Assembly: GCF_024158035.1 (NCBI RefSeq)
Contig: NZ_JAMZEK010000002.1
Span: 186,001 to 250,000 of the forward strand
Origin: Dyella lutea
GTDB taxonomy: Bacteria > Pseudomonadota > Gammaproteobacteria > Xanthomonadales > Rhodanobacteraceae
Direction: 5' to 3'
Length of the DNA stretch: 64,000 nucleotides
How positions within the stretch are numbered: the first letter of the stretch is position 1; every line of letters starts with the position of its first letter. Shown piece by piece: positions 7,552 to 16,548 of this stretch. A program made the position numbers and the translations under genes. Below the pieces are notes generated by a model, which saw only the letters and a list, made by a program, of their open reading frames with translations, was not told where the DNA came from and did no database searches.

Positions 7552-8072
7552 TCGCCATGGACCGCAAGACCCTCACGCCGGCGCAGCGCCGCGAGCTCAT
7601 CGCCTCACCCGCCGGCTGGATCGCCTGCGGCTTCGGCTCCGGCCTGGTACCGAAGGCCCAGGGCACGGCCGGCTCGTTGCTGGCGATCCTGCCGTGGCTG
7701 TGGATGCGGCAGTGGCCGCTTTCCGTCTACGCATGGGCGGTCGCCGTCGTGTTCGTGGTGGGCATCTGGGCCTGCAACGTGGCTGGCCGCAGGCTGGGCG
7801 TGGACGACCATCGTGCGCTGGTGATCGACGAGTTCGTCGGTCAGTGGATCGCGCTCGCGCCGGCGCTGCTGGCACCGTGGTGGATGGTGCTGGCCGGCTT
7901 CGCGCTGTTCCGCCTGTTCGACGTGGGCAAGCCGTGGCCGATCGGCTGGCTGGATCGCCGGCTCAAGGGGGGGCTCGGGGTGATGGTGGACGATGTGGTC
8001 GCCGGGCTTTTCGCCGCCGTCGCGCTGGGCTTGCTGGCGTGGACGATCGGCATGCCGCTGCCCTGGCGTTGA
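7548..8072 (+). CDS. pgpA: Phosphatidylglycerophosphatase A
   Basis: 174 residues, start overlapping the thiL stop. Inner-membrane enzyme that dephosphorylates phosphatidylglycerol phosphate. Landmarks: ACGFGSGLVPKAQGTAGSL at 24-42, DDHRALVIDEFVGQW near 86, LFRLFDVGKPWPIGWLDRR near 120 and GVMVDDVVAGLFAAV near 146, with about four hydrophobic segments. thiL-pgpA pairing is common in gammaproteobacteria. No terminator-like hairpin follows before the aldo/keto reductase. Confidence 0.95.
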   Translation: MIAMDRKTLTPAQRRELIASPAGWIACGFGSGLVPKAQGTAGSLLAILPWLWMRQWPLSVYAWAVAVVFVVGIWACNVAGRRLGVDDHRALVIDEFVGQWIALAPALLAPWWMVLAGFALFRLFDVGKPWPIGWLDRRLKGGLGVMVDDVVAGLFAAVALGLLAWTIGMPLPWR

Positions 8073-8122
8073 CGTTGCCGGTGGCATCCTTCGCCGCCTG
8101 ACCGCTTCACGGGAGACTTGCC

Positions 8123-9091
8123 ATGCATTATCGCCGCATGGGCCGCACCGGCCTGAAACTTTCCGCCTTCTCGTTTGGCGCCTGGGTCACTTTCGGTCGC
8201 CAGGTCGGCCGCTCGCAGGCGCGCGAACTGCTGGCGCTGGCCTACGACCGCGGGGTCAACTTCTTCGACAACGCCGAAACCTACAATGCCGGCGACGCCG
8301 AGGAGCTGATGGGCGACGTGCTGGCCGACCTGCGCTTCCCGCGCGACAGCTACTGCGTATCGAGCAAGGTGTACTTCGGCGCGACGACGGACCCGAAGCC
8401 GACCCAGCGCGGGCTGTCGCGCAAGCACGTGATCGAGGCCTGCCACCAGGCGCTGGCGCGGCTGAAGGTGGACTACCTGGACCTGTACTTCTGCCACCGG
8501 CCCGATCCGGAGACGCCGATCGACGAGACCGTGGCGGCCATGGACTTGCTGGTGCGCCAGGGCAAGGTGCTCTACTGGGGCACCAGTGAGTGGCCGGCCG
8601 AGGCGATCGAACAGGCCCATCGCATCGCGCGGGCGCAGCACATGGCCGAACCGGTGGTCGAACAGCCGCAGTACAACCTGCTGCACCGCGAGCGCGTCGA
8701 GCAGGAATACGCGTCGCTGTACGAGAAGTACGGCATGGGCACCACGATCTGGTCGCCGCTGGCCTCCGGGTTGCTCACCGGCAAGTACCGCGACGGCGTC
8801 CCCGACGATGCCCGGCTCAACCAGCCCGGCTACGCGTGGCTGCGTGACGAGCTGCTGGACAAGGGGTGCGGCCGGGTGGCGCGGGCGCAGCGGATCGAGC
8901 CGATCGCGCGGGAGCTGGGCGTGTCGATGGCCCAGCTGGCGCTGGCCTGGTGCCTGGCCAATCCGCACGTCTCCACCGTGCTGCTGGGCGCCAGCAAGCC
9001 GGAGCAGCTGGCGCACAACCTCGACGCGCTGGATCTGCTGCCTGGCCTCGACGAGGAGACCCGGCGGCAGATCGAGGCGGCGGTGGCCTGA
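8123..9091 (+). CDS. Aldo/keto reductase, potassium-channel beta-subunit-like subfamily
   Basis: 322 residues with a good ribosome site (GGGAGA) before ATG 8123. (alpha/beta)8-barrel NADPH oxidoreductase. The catalytic tetrad is visible: Asp and Tyr in FFDNAETYNAGDAEE near 49-60, Lys in CVSSKVYFG near 82, His in LYFCHRPDPETP near 123. The C-terminal STVLLGASKPEQLAHNLDALD matches the KAB/YghZ-type group that resembles Kv channel beta subunits. Substrate unknown. It is convergent with yggT, with only 16 bp between the stops. Confidence 0.92.
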   Translation: MHYRRMGRTGLKLSAFSFGAWVTFGRQVGRSQARELLALAYDRGVNFFDNAETYNAGDAEELMGDVLADLRFPRDSYCVSSKVYFGATTDPKPTQRGLSRKHVIEACHQALARLKVDYLDLYFCHRPDPETPIDETVAAMDLLVRQGKVLYWGTSEWPAEAIEQAHRIARAQHMAEPVVEQPQYNLLHRERVEQEYASLYEKYGMGTTIWSPLASGLLTGKYRDGVPDDARLNQPGYAWLRDELLDKGCGRVARAQRIEPIARELGVSMAQLALAWCLANPHVSTVLLGASKPEQLAHNLDALDLLPGLDEETRRQIEAAVA

Positions 9092-9107
9092 GCTCCGCCG
9101 GGGCGCG

Positions 9108-9683
9108 TCAGCCGCCCAGTGCCAGCGCCGTACCGAGATCGATCAGCGGCCGGGCTATAAGGATTCGAGCCACGATCAGCACCAGCATCACCACCATCGG
9201 CGAGAAATCGAGCATGCCGGCGGTGAGCTTGCCGCGCAGCGGCCGCAGCAGCGGCTCGACGATGGCGCCGGCCATGCGCATCAGCGGCTGGTACGGGTCC
9301 ACCTGCAGCATGCTCAGCAAGGACCAGCCGAAGATCAGCACAAGGTAGAACAGCAACACGAAGTCGATCAGGTCGGCGGCGCCCAGCAGCAGCAGGCCGG
9401 CGACGTGCGGCGCCACGCCCATCAGGGCGAACAGGGCCGCACGTTCCAGCACCATCACCAGCCACGCCAGCAGCAAGGCGGCGAGATTGATCCGGCGCCA
9501 GTTCGGGATCACCCGGCGGACCGGCGCCAGCACCGGGTTGGTGGTCTTGTACAGGAACTGGCTGAGCGGGTTGTGGAAGTCGGCACGGGACGCCTCGGCC
9601 AGCATGCGCAGCACGAACAGCGTGGCCACCAGGCTGAAAGCCAGCTGGAGGATCACCGAGAGGGCGTTGAGCAGGTAGGTCAC
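9108..9683 (-). CDS. yggT: YggT family integral membrane protein
   Basis: 191 residues from the GTG at 9683, which follows proC by 16 bp; longer in-frame starts would overlap proC. Two YGGT domains, each a pair of hydrophobic helices: residues about 1-100 (LNALSVILQLAFSLV, ending in RRVIPNWRRINLAALLLAW) and about 105-190 (FVLLFYLVLIFGWSLLS, PLMRMAGAIVEPLLRPLRG). The NPVLAPVRRVIP and EPLLRPLRG motifs are the family hallmark. YggT proteins have been linked to osmotic tolerance and, in other phyla, to thylakoid or division functions; role here is not known. Confidence 0.9.
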   Translation of the reverse strand: MTYLLNALSVILQLAFSLVATLFVLRMLAEASRADFHNPLSQFLYKTTNPVLAPVRRVIPNWRRINLAALLLAWLVMVLERAALFALMGVAPHVAGLLLLGAADLIDFVLLFYLVLIFGWSLLSMLQVDPYQPLMRMAGAIVEPLLRPLRGKLTAGMLDFSPMVVMLVLIVARILIARPLIDLGTALALGG

Positions 9684-9699
9684 TTGGGTCGTTCCAGGC

Positions 9700-10518
9700 T
9701 CAGGTCTTGTCCAGTTCCGCCGCCAGTTCGCCACCGCGGCGGGTGGCGGCGGCCACGGCATGCGCCACGATACCGGCGAGATCGTCGCGCGCGAAGCTCT
9801 CCAGCGCCGCCTGGGTGGTGCCGTTCGGCGAGGTGACCCGGCGACGCAGCTCGGCCGGGGCCTCGCCGCTTTCGGTCAGCATGCGTCCGGCCCCCAGACA
9901 GGTCTGCGCGGCCAGGGCGCGGGCGGTGTCGCGGTCCATGCCCTGGGCCACCGCGGCATCCTCCAGCGCCTCGACCAGCGCGAAGAAATAGGCCGGAGCC
10001 GAGCCGGCGATGCCGGTCACCGTATCCATCAGCGCCTCGTCGTCGACCCAGCGCGTCAGGCCGGCGGCGTCCAGGATGTGCTGCGCCTGCGCGCGCTGCG
10101 GCGGGCTGACCCGGGCGTTGGCACACAGGCCGGTGGCGCCGGCGCCGATCAGGGCGGGGGTGTTGGGCATGCAGCGCACGATCGGCAGGGCGCCGAACCA
10201 GCGCTCGAGCTGGTCGATCCGCACGCCGGCGGCGATCGAGATCAGTAGCGGGCGCTGGCGCTGGAAGACTTCGCGCAGCTCCTCGCGGATCGCCGGCATG
10301 ATCTGCGGCTTGACCGCCAGCAGCACCACCTCGGCGTCGGCGGCGGCCAGCCGGTTCTCGGCATAGGCGGCCACCCCGAACTCGCGCGCCAGCGCCTGGC
10401 GCCCCTCGGCCTGCGGGTCGGAGACGGCGATCGAGGAGGCGGCCACGCCGGTCCGGATCAGGCCGCCGATGAGGCTGCGGGCCATGTTGCCGCCACCGAT
10501 GAAGGCGATGCGTGTCAT
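9700..10518 (-). CDS. proC: Pyrroline-5-carboxylate reductase
   Basis: 272 residues, the usual length. Last step of proline synthesis. The N-terminal Rossmann motif is IAFIGGGNMARSLIGGL; VLLAVKPQIM near 69 is the second NADP contact; MPNTPALIGAGATGL near 120 and the C-terminal AGSAPAYFFALVEALEDAAV and TSPNGTTQAALESF segments form the dimer and active site. AAAGGAGCG precedes the ATG. It heads a proC-yggT operon divergent from pilT. In Pseudomonas yggS lies between pilT and proC; here it is absent. Confidence 0.97.
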   Translation of the reverse strand: MTRIAFIGGGNMARSLIGGLIRTGVAASSIAVSDPQAEGRQALAREFGVAAYAENRLAAADAEVVLLAVKPQIMPAIREELREVFQRQRPLLISIAAGVRIDQLERWFGALPIVRCMPNTPALIGAGATGLCANARVSPPQRAQAQHILDAAGLTRWVDDEALMDTVTGIAGSAPAYFFALVEALEDAAVAQGMDRDTARALAAQTCLGAGRMLTESGEAPAELRRRVTSPNGTTQAALESFARDDLAGIVAHAVAAATRRGGELAAELDKT

Positions 10519-10782
10519 GTTCGCTCCTTTGCAGATCGTCAGCCAGTTACCTTAGCGCACCTGCCCGTGCATGCGTTGCAAAACCGCCGTTCGGGGCTGG
10601 TCGCGGCGGCCACGCGGCGAGTAGTATCGAGCCGCTGCGGATGGGGGAAGTCCGGGGTCGCTTCAGGCTGCAGGCGCTGCGTGGCAAATGGCTGCGAGGA
10701 GCGTCCGGGGCATGGGGCCGCCGCATCGTCCACCCCGTGTTGCTGTCATTCCAGACGATCGGTTTTGAGGGGGAAGTACCCG
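10519..10782. promoter_or_regulatory. Divergent proC/pilT promoter region
   Basis: 264 bp without a credible gene. Rightward, TAGTAT near 10620 is a possible -10 for pilT, which would give a leader of about 155 nt. Leftward, TTGCAA and TAAGGT near 10580-10550 might drive proC, but the spacing is too long to be confident. The area is where other gammaproteobacteria carry yggS; short open frames here do not resemble it. Confidence 0.4.
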
Positions 10783-11820
10783 ATGGATATCGCCGAACTG
10801 CTCGCCTTCTCGGTGAAGAACAAGGCATCTGACCTGCACCTGTCGGCGGGCTTGCCGCCGATGATCCGGGTCGACGGCGACGTGCGCCGCATCAACATCC
10901 CGGCGCTCGAGCACAAGCAGGTGCACTCGCTGATCTACGACATCATGTCGGACAAGCAGCGCCGCGATTACGAAGAGTTCTACGAGACCGACTTCTCGTT
11001 CGAGATTCCCGGTCTGGCGCGCTTTCGCGTCAACGCGTTCAACCAGAACCGCGGCGCCGGCGCGGTGTTCCGGACGATTCCCTCCGAGGTGCTGACGCTG
11101 GAGGACCTCGGTTGCCCGAAGATTTTCCGCGAACTGATCGAGCAGCCGCAGGGCCTGATCCTGGTGACCGGTCCGACCGGTTCGGGCAAGTCCACCACGC
11201 TGGCGGCGATGGTCGACCACATCAACAAGTCCGAGTACGGGCACATGCTCACGATCGAGGATCCGATCGAGTTCGTGCATACCTCGCAGAAGTGCCTGGT
11301 CAACCAGCGCGAGGTGCATCGCGACACGCACGGCTTCAACGAGGCGCTGCGCTCGGCGCTGCGCGAGGACCCGGACTACATCCTGGTCGGCGAGCTGCGC
11401 GACCTGGAGACCATCCGCCTGGCGCTGACCGCCGCGGAAACCGGCCACCTGGTGTTCGGCACGTTGCACACCAGTTCGGCGGCCAAGACGGTAGACCGCA
11501 TCATCGACGTGTTCCCCGCCGGCGAAAAGCCGATGGTGCGCTCGATGCTTTCCGAGTCCCTGCGCGCGGTGATCTCGCAGTCTCTGATGAAGAAGGTCGG
11601 CGGCGGCCGCATTGCGGCGCACGAGATCATGGTGGGTATCCCGGCCATCCGCAACCTGATCCGCGAGGACAAGGTGGCGCAGATGTATTCGTCGATCCAG
11701 ACCGGCCAGCAGTACGGCATGCAGACTCTCGACCAGAACCTGCAGGACCTGGTCAAGCGCGGCCTGGTGGCGCGCCAGGAGGCGATGACCTACGCCAAGA
11801 ACAAGGACATCTTCAAGTAA
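10783..11820 (+). CDS. pilT: Type IV pilus retraction ATPase PilT
   Basis: 345 residues (P. aeruginosa PilT is 344). The hexameric ATPase depolymerises pili for twitching motility. Starts MDIAELLAFSVKNKASDLHLSAG, with a ribosome site GAGGGGGAAG. Core motifs: Walker A GPTGSGKSTTLAAM near 130-143, Asp box TIEDPIEFVH, Walker B ILVGELRDLETIRLALTAAE near 197, His box HLVFGTLHTSSA near 222. The C-terminal AIRNLIREDK and AGxx-type helix needed for retraction are present. Pairs with pilU 93 bp downstream. Confidence 0.98.
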   Translation: MDIAELLAFSVKNKASDLHLSAGLPPMIRVDGDVRRINIPALEHKQVHSLIYDIMSDKQRRDYEEFYETDFSFEIPGLARFRVNAFNQNRGAGAVFRTIPSEVLTLEDLGCPKIFRELIEQPQGLILVTGPTGSGKSTTLAAMVDHINKSEYGHMLTIEDPIEFVHTSQKCLVNQREVHRDTHGFNEALRSALREDPDYILVGELRDLETIRLALTAAETGHLVFGTLHTSSAAKTVDRIIDVFPAGEKPMVRSMLSESLRAVISQSLMKKVGGGRIAAHEIMVGIPAIRNLIREDKVAQMYSSIQTGQQYGMQTLDQNLQDLVKRGLVARQEAMTYAKNKDIFK

Positions 11821-11913
11821 GCCGGCGACCGCCGGTCGGCGCCCGCCGCGCCACCGATGCCGCCTGCATCCGCGTCCGCACCGAGCCTTATCGTCTCCCG
11901 GAGGAGACTTGCC

Positions 11914-13080
11914 ATGAGCGACTTCGACTTCACCTCGTTCCTCAAGCTGATGGTCCACAAGAAGGCCTCGGACCTGTTCATCACGGCCGGCGTGGCCCCC
12001 TCGATGAAGGTGCAGGGGCGGATCGTGCCGATCACCCAGAGTCCGCTCAGCCCGCAGCAGTCGCGCGACATGGTGCTGAACATCATGACGCCCTCGCAGC
12101 GCGAGGAGTTCGAGAAGTCCCACGAGTGCCAGTTCGCCATTTCGGCGCAGGGCGTGGGTCGCTTCCGCGTGTCGTGCTTCTACCAGCGCAACTGCGTGGG
12201 CATGGTGCTACGCCGGATCGAGTCGAAGATCCCGACCATCGAGGAGCTGACGCTGCCGCCGGTGATCAAGCAGCTGGCGATGACCAAGCGCGGCATCATC
12301 ATCTTCGTCGGCGGTACCGGCACCGGCAAGTCGACCTCGCTGGCGTCGATGATCGGCTACCGCAACCAGAACTCGACCGGGCACATCATCACCATCGAGG
12401 ACCCGATCGAATACGTGCACAAGCACGAGGGCTGCATCATCACCCAGCGCGAGATCGGCATCGACACCGACAGCTGGGACAACGCGCTGAAGAACACCCT
12501 GCGCCAGGCGCCGGACGTGATCATGATCGGCGAGGTGCGCACCCGCGAGACGATGGAGCACGCGATCAACTTCTCCGAGACCGGCCACCTGTGCCTGTGC
12601 ACGTTGCATGCGAACAATGCCAACCAGGCGATGGACCGCATCCTGCATTTCTTCCCGGAAGACCGCCGGCAGCAGCTGTTCATGGACCTGTCGCTGAACC
12701 TCAAGGGCATCGTCGCGCAGCAGCTGATTCCCACCCCCGATGGCAAGGCGCGCCGGGTGGCGGTGGAGGTGCTGCTGGGTACGCCGCTGGTGCAGGACTA
12801 CATCCGCCAGGGCGAGGTGCACAAGCTCAAGGAAGTGATGAAGGAGTCCACCAACCTGGGCATGCGCACCTTCGACCAGAGCCTGGTGGAGCTGTACCAC
12901 GCCGGCGAGATCTCCTACGAGGACGCGCTGCGCCACGCCGACAGCTCCAACGAGGTGCGTCTGCGCATCAAGCTGGCCCAGGGCGGCGATGCGCACACGC
13001 TGTCGCAGGGGCTGGAGGGCGTGGAGCTGGAGGAGTCCCGCGATCGCCAGCAGTTCGGCGGTGGATTGCTGCAGCGCTGA
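11914..13080 (+). CDS. pilU: PilT-dependent retraction ATPase PilU
   Basis: 388 residues from the ATG at 11914 (GGAGGAGA upstream). Paralogue of PilT that boosts retraction force together with it. Walker A reads GGTGTGKSTSLASM, Asp box IEDPIEYVHKHEGC, Walker B IMIGEVRTRETMEHAINFSE, His box HLCLCTLHANNANQAMDR. The C-terminal extension beyond PilT length (EGVELEESRDRQQFGGG) is typical of PilU. Followed by a strong hairpin terminator at 13106-13130. Confidence 0.97.
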   Translation: MSDFDFTSFLKLMVHKKASDLFITAGVAPSMKVQGRIVPITQSPLSPQQSRDMVLNIMTPSQREEFEKSHECQFAISAQGVGRFRVSCFYQRNCVGMVLRRIESKIPTIEELTLPPVIKQLAMTKRGIIIFVGGTGTGKSTSLASMIGYRNQNSTGHIITIEDPIEYVHKHEGCIITQREIGIDTDSWDNALKNTLRQAPDVIMIGEVRTRETMEHAINFSETGHLCLCTLHANNANQAMDRILHFFPEDRRQQLFMDLSLNLKGIVAQQLIPTPDGKARRVAVEVLLGTPLVQDYIRQGEVHKLKEVMKESTNLGMRTFDQSLVELYHAGEISYEDALRHADSSNEVRLRIKLAQGGDAHTLSQGLEGVELEESRDRQQFGGGLLQR

Positions 13081-13101
13081 TCGACTCGCGCGGCTGGCAA
13101 G

Positions 13102-13130
13102 GAAAAAGGCGCCCGGGAGGGCGCCTTTTT
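13102..13130. terminator. Bidirectional rho-independent terminator between pilU and the BON gene
   Basis: AAGGCGCCCGGGAGGGCGCCTT forms a GC-rich stem with T5 on the plus side and A5 before it, so it can stop both the rightward pilU transcript and the leftward BON-gene transcript. Confidence 0.88.
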
Positions 13131-13151
13131 CATGGGCGGGTTGACGCCGGG

Positions 13152-13520
13152 TCAGTCGGCGTGGCCGGTGATCTTCAGGCCGCTGGTGTCGACGCTCTTC
13201 ACGCCCTTCACCTTCATCGCCACTTCCTTGGCGGCGGTGATCTCCGAGTCGCCGGAGACGGTGCCGCTCAGCGTGACGTGGCCGTGCTTGGTGGTGACCG
13301 AGATGTCGGTGGCGTCGACGCCCTTGGTGGTGGCGAACTCCGACTTCACCTTCGTGGTGATCCAGGTGTCGGACGTAGCACGCTCCATCTGGTGCATGTC
13401 GGACTTCATCTGGGTCTTGGCCGAGGTGTCCTGCGCGCTTGCCTGCGCCACGGGCAGGGCGCCGAAAGCCGCGATCAGGGACAGGGCGATCAGGTTCTTG
13501 CGGATCAGGGAATGGCGCAT
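13152..13520 (-). CDS. Secreted BON-domain protein (OsmY-like)
   Basis: 122 residues from the ATG at 13520, preceded by GAAGGAGAG. A signal peptide is clear (MRHSLIRKNLIALSLIAAFG to AQASAQ, cleavage near residue 29). One BON domain follows (about 55-120): WITTKVKSEFATTKGVDATD, VTLSGTVSGDSEITAA, GVKSVDTSGLKI. BON domains bind phospholipid or envelope surfaces; OsmY-type proteins are osmotic-stress periplasmic proteins. Only one BON copy here, against two in E. coli OsmY. Function beyond envelope association is inference. Confidence 0.88.
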   Translation of the reverse strand: MRHSLIRKNLIALSLIAAFGALPVAQASAQDTSAKTQMKSDMHQMERATSDTWITTKVKSEFATTKGVDATDISVTTKHGHVTLSGTVSGDSEITAAKEVAMKVKGVKSVDTSGLKITGHAD

Positions 13521-13687
13521 GGGGACTCTCCTTCTGTCGTGATGGCTTGGCCCGGAGGCCACCGGATGCCCGGTTGGCGTCCGTGGAGCCATGGCAACAG
13601 CGGCGCCGTGAAGGCCTTGTCGCCCGCCGCCGATGGCGTTCAGCGGACCATCAAGCATGCGAAGACGCCGGTCACGTCGCGTGCACG

Positions 13688-13717
13688 AAAAAACAGGGGC
13701 GCCCGAAGGCGCCCCTG
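13688..13717 (-). terminator. Rho-independent terminator of the 13747-15528 lipoprotein gene
   Basis: On the minus strand CAGGGGCGCCTTCGGGCGCCCCTG forms a stem with a TTCG loop followed by six T residues. It lies 30 bp past the stop codon. Confidence 0.9.
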
Positions 13718-13746
13718 CCGTGCGTTCCAGCGAGGCCGGAGTGTCG

Positions 13747-15528
13747 TTACTTCCACTCGGTCTGGCTGGTGATCACCAGGCCGTCACCATCCACGTGGGC
13801 TTCGGAAGAGATCGACTGGACGCGTGCCGCCTGCGCCTGCATCGCCGACAGCTGCGCATGGGTGCGCGCGGCGGCCTGCTGTCGTGCGGAGGCCGCGGCA
13901 GCGAGGTCCGCGTCGTTGCCCCCGGCCTTGGCCATCGCCTCGCTCATCGCCGCCAGGCTGTCGGCCTTGTCCATCATCAGCTTCACCCAGGACTGGTACA
14001 TCGCGCCGTCCAGGTGCAGCCGCATCATCTGCCCGGCATCGCCGCCCGGCTGCTTGAGCGTGTCGGCCAGCTTGGCATCCTCGCCCGTGCCGATGCCCAG
14101 TGCGAGTGCCTTCTCCCCCATTGCGATCCAGCCCGGCTGCGACAGGATGCGGGTCATGTCCGCCGGCAGGGCGACCGGCGTGCCATCGGGGCTCACCTTA
14201 AGCTGCGCCAGCGCGGGCGTCATCATCTGGCCCATCGCCAGCAGGCCGGCAGGGTTCTTGGTGCCGACCACGATGCGGCCAGTGAAGCCGGGCATGCCCT
14301 GGCCGTTGCCGGCATTCAGGCTGTCCAGCGCGATGCGCACGCCGAGCAGGTCGCCAAACGGCGGGATCGCGGCTTTCTGCATCGACGGGCCGAGCTTGGC
14401 GAAGCCGTCGTTGAGGTCGGCCAGTGCCGGGCAGGTGAACGGCTTGGCCGCTACCGCATCGGCCTGCGCGCTCCAGAACGTGCGCAGTTCGGTCACCGGC
14501 AGCGCAAAGCTGACATCGAACGGAGCGCTGCCGTCGGTGCCGAGGCCAGGCAGGGCGACCTTCAGACCGGAGAACGCCTGGGTGATGTCGCTGGCCAGCG
14601 ACAGGTCCATGCGCATGTCCTGGTGCTTGGCGTCGAGGCGGGTGTAGCCGAAGCTCAGCGCGGGCACGCGCGCGGCGATGCGCGTGGCATCGGTCTCGCA
14701 CGAGGCCGGGATCTGCATCTGGTTGGCCACCGGCTCGCCGGTCTTGGCCGACTCAGTTTCGGCGTGCGCCTTGAACATGGCCAGGAAAAGCGGGTCCTTG
14801 CCGCTGGCGATCAGCGGCAGCAGCCGGGTCAGATCGACCAGGCCGACGGCCTGCTTGCCGTAACCCTTGGCCTTGGCCAGTGTGGCCAGGCGGCCCGCGT
14901 CCTGCAGGCTTTTGGCCGGGCGATCCAGTCCGAGTGCCTCGCGCAGCAGATGGTCGGAGACGTCGGCCGGCAGCAGCGCGGCAACCGCCTGCTTGCCGAC
15001 CACGGCGAGGATCAGCTCGGTGCCGGACTCCTTCGACACGTAGCGGCGGTAGCTGGTGCTACCGACCTTGGCGACCTCGAGCTTCTTGCCGTAGGCGGCC
15101 TCCAGGCGACCGACGAACGCATCGAAGGCGGCCGGGTCGCTCAGCTGGAAGCGCGCCACCGGGGCCAGCCCGAGGCCGTAGAAGGCCGAGTAGCCCTTGG
15201 TGTCCAGTCCGGTGTTCTTGGCGAACTGCTCGATGGTCTTGCCGTCGAATTCGCCGGCAAACGCGCGCAGCAGATTGGCGGCATCCGGATCCTTGGCCTT
15301 CAGCTCGTCGGCCGCCGCCTTCATCTGGGCAACCTGGGCCGGCAGCTGGGCGTTGGCCTGGGCGAACAGCGCCTCGCGCGTGCTGTCGTCGAGCACGTCG
15401 AGGTTGGCGGCCACGTACGGCGTGTCGGCCGGCACGAACGCCAGCGGTGCATCCTTGTCCTTGTGGCTGCAGGCGGCCAGCAGGATGCCGGTCACGCCCA
15501 GCGCCAGTGCGCGCTTCATCGGTCGCAT
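13747..15528 (-). CDS. Large outer-envelope lipoprotein of unknown function
   Basis: 593 residues from the ATG at 15528 (GGGGAAG just upstream); an internal ATG at 15519 is an alternative. The N-terminus MRPMKRALALGVTGILLAAC is a lipoprotein signal with LAAC lipobox (Cys20), and Ser/His after Cys predicts outer-membrane delivery. The body begins AFVPADTPYVAANLDVLDD and contains repeated segments about the performance of paired beta/helix units, then a long alanine-rich helix near the C-terminus (ADLAAAASARQQAAARTHAQ). The opening resembles proteins annotated DUF3352, but I would not assign a function. It has its own terminator and stands alone between the BON gene and pyrB. Confidence 0.75.
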   Translation of the reverse strand: MRPMKRALALGVTGILLAACSHKDKDAPLAFVPADTPYVAANLDVLDDSTREALFAQANAQLPAQVAQMKAAADELKAKDPDAANLLRAFAGEFDGKTIEQFAKNTGLDTKGYSAFYGLGLAPVARFQLSDPAAFDAFVGRLEAAYGKKLEVAKVGSTSYRRYVSKESGTELILAVVGKQAVAALLPADVSDHLLREALGLDRPAKSLQDAGRLATLAKAKGYGKQAVGLVDLTRLLPLIASGKDPLFLAMFKAHAETESAKTGEPVANQMQIPASCETDATRIAARVPALSFGYTRLDAKHQDMRMDLSLASDITQAFSGLKVALPGLGTDGSAPFDVSFALPVTELRTFWSAQADAVAAKPFTCPALADLNDGFAKLGPSMQKAAIPPFGDLLGVRIALDSLNAGNGQGMPGFTGRIVVGTKNPAGLLAMGQMMTPALAQLKVSPDGTPVALPADMTRILSQPGWIAMGEKALALGIGTGEDAKLADTLKQPGGDAGQMMRLHLDGAMYQSWVKLMMDKADSLAAMSEAMAKAGGNDADLAAAASARQQAAARTHAQLSAMQAQAARVQSISSEAHVDGDGLVITSQTEWK

Positions 15529-15595
15529 AGTCTTCCCCAGTTGAGTGTGGTCTTGCGGCATCCATTATGCCGCCTCGTGGTTTGCCCTTCGTGTC

Positions 15596-16522
15596 TCAGC
15601 GTGCGAGCAGCTCGCTGAGCACCGCCATGCGGGTGAACACCCCGTTGCCCACCTGTTCCAGGATGCGCGACTGCGCACCGTCGGCGACATCCGGCGCGAT
15701 CTCGATGCCGCGGTTGATCGGCCCCGGATGCATCACCAGGCAGCCCTTCCGGGCCAGCGCCAGGCGGCGGGTGTCCAGCCCGAACTGGCGGAAATAGGCG
15801 GCCTCGTCGGGCAGTTCAGTCTGCGCCATGCGCTCCTTCTGCAGCCGCAGCATGATGACCGCATCGACGCCCTCGATCGCCCGGTCGAAATCGTCGAAGA
15901 AGCGGCACTGCGGGAACTCGGCCGTCTCCGGCATCAGCGCCGCCGGGCCGCACAGGCGGATGTCGGGTACACCCATGGCGGCCAGTGCATGCACATCCGA
16001 GCGCGCCACGCGCGAGTGCTTGACGTCGCCGCAGATCACGACGCTGAGGTTTTCGAAATCGGGACGGTGCTGGCGGATGGTCAGCAGGTCCAGCAGGCCC
16101 TGGGTGGGGTGGGCGCGGTTGCCGTCGCCGGCATTGATCACCGACACGCCGCTCATCGCGTGGCGCACCAACTCGTCCGGGGTGCCGGACTCCTTGTGCC
16201 GCACCACGATCGCGTCCAGGTGCATGGCCTCGAGCGTGTGCAGGGTGTCGTACAGCTCCTCGCCCTTGTTGGCGGAGGAAAAGCCGATGTCGAAATTCAC
16301 CACGTCGGCACCCAGCCGGCGCGCCGCCAGCTCGAACGAGGTGCGGGTGCGGGTGGACGGCTCGAAGAACAGGTTGAGCACGGTGCGGCCGGACAGCATG
16401 TCGATCTTGCGGGTGCCGTGCGCGCAGGCGTCGCGCAGAGCCACCGCGCGGTCCAGCAGGCGCTCGATGGTCGAGCGCGACAGGTTTTCCAGCGTGGTGA
16501 GGTGGCGCAGGCGTGAGCTCAT
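15596..16522 (-). CDS. pyrB: Aspartate carbamoyltransferase catalytic chain
   Basis: 308 residues. Second step of pyrimidine synthesis. Carbamoyl-phosphate site: FFEPSTRTRTSFELAARRLG near 51-70; aspartate-loop region ALAAMGVPDIRLCGP; VIMLRLQKERM near 226; MHPGPINRGIEIAPDVAD near 265. It is the last gene of the gshB-tonB-yqgE-ruvX-pyrB run, 26 bp after ruvX. No pyrI, pyrR or pyrC' neighbours: in Pseudomonas pyrB is flanked by pyrR and an inactive dihydroorotase needed for assembly, which are missing here. Confidence 0.97.
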   Translation of the reverse strand: MSSRLRHLTTLENLSRSTIERLLDRAVALRDACAHGTRKIDMLSGRTVLNLFFEPSTRTRTSFELAARRLGADVVNFDIGFSSANKGEELYDTLHTLEAMHLDAIVVRHKESGTPDELVRHAMSGVSVINAGDGNRAHPTQGLLDLLTIRQHRPDFENLSVVICGDVKHSRVARSDVHALAAMGVPDIRLCGPAALMPETAEFPQCRFFDDFDRAIEGVDAVIMLRLQKERMAQTELPDEAAYFRQFGLDTRRLALARKGCLVMHPGPINRGIEIAPDVADGAQSRILEQVGNGVFTRMAVLSELLAR

Positions 16523-16548
16523 GGCGGTCCGGTCGGCGATGTAGGAGG

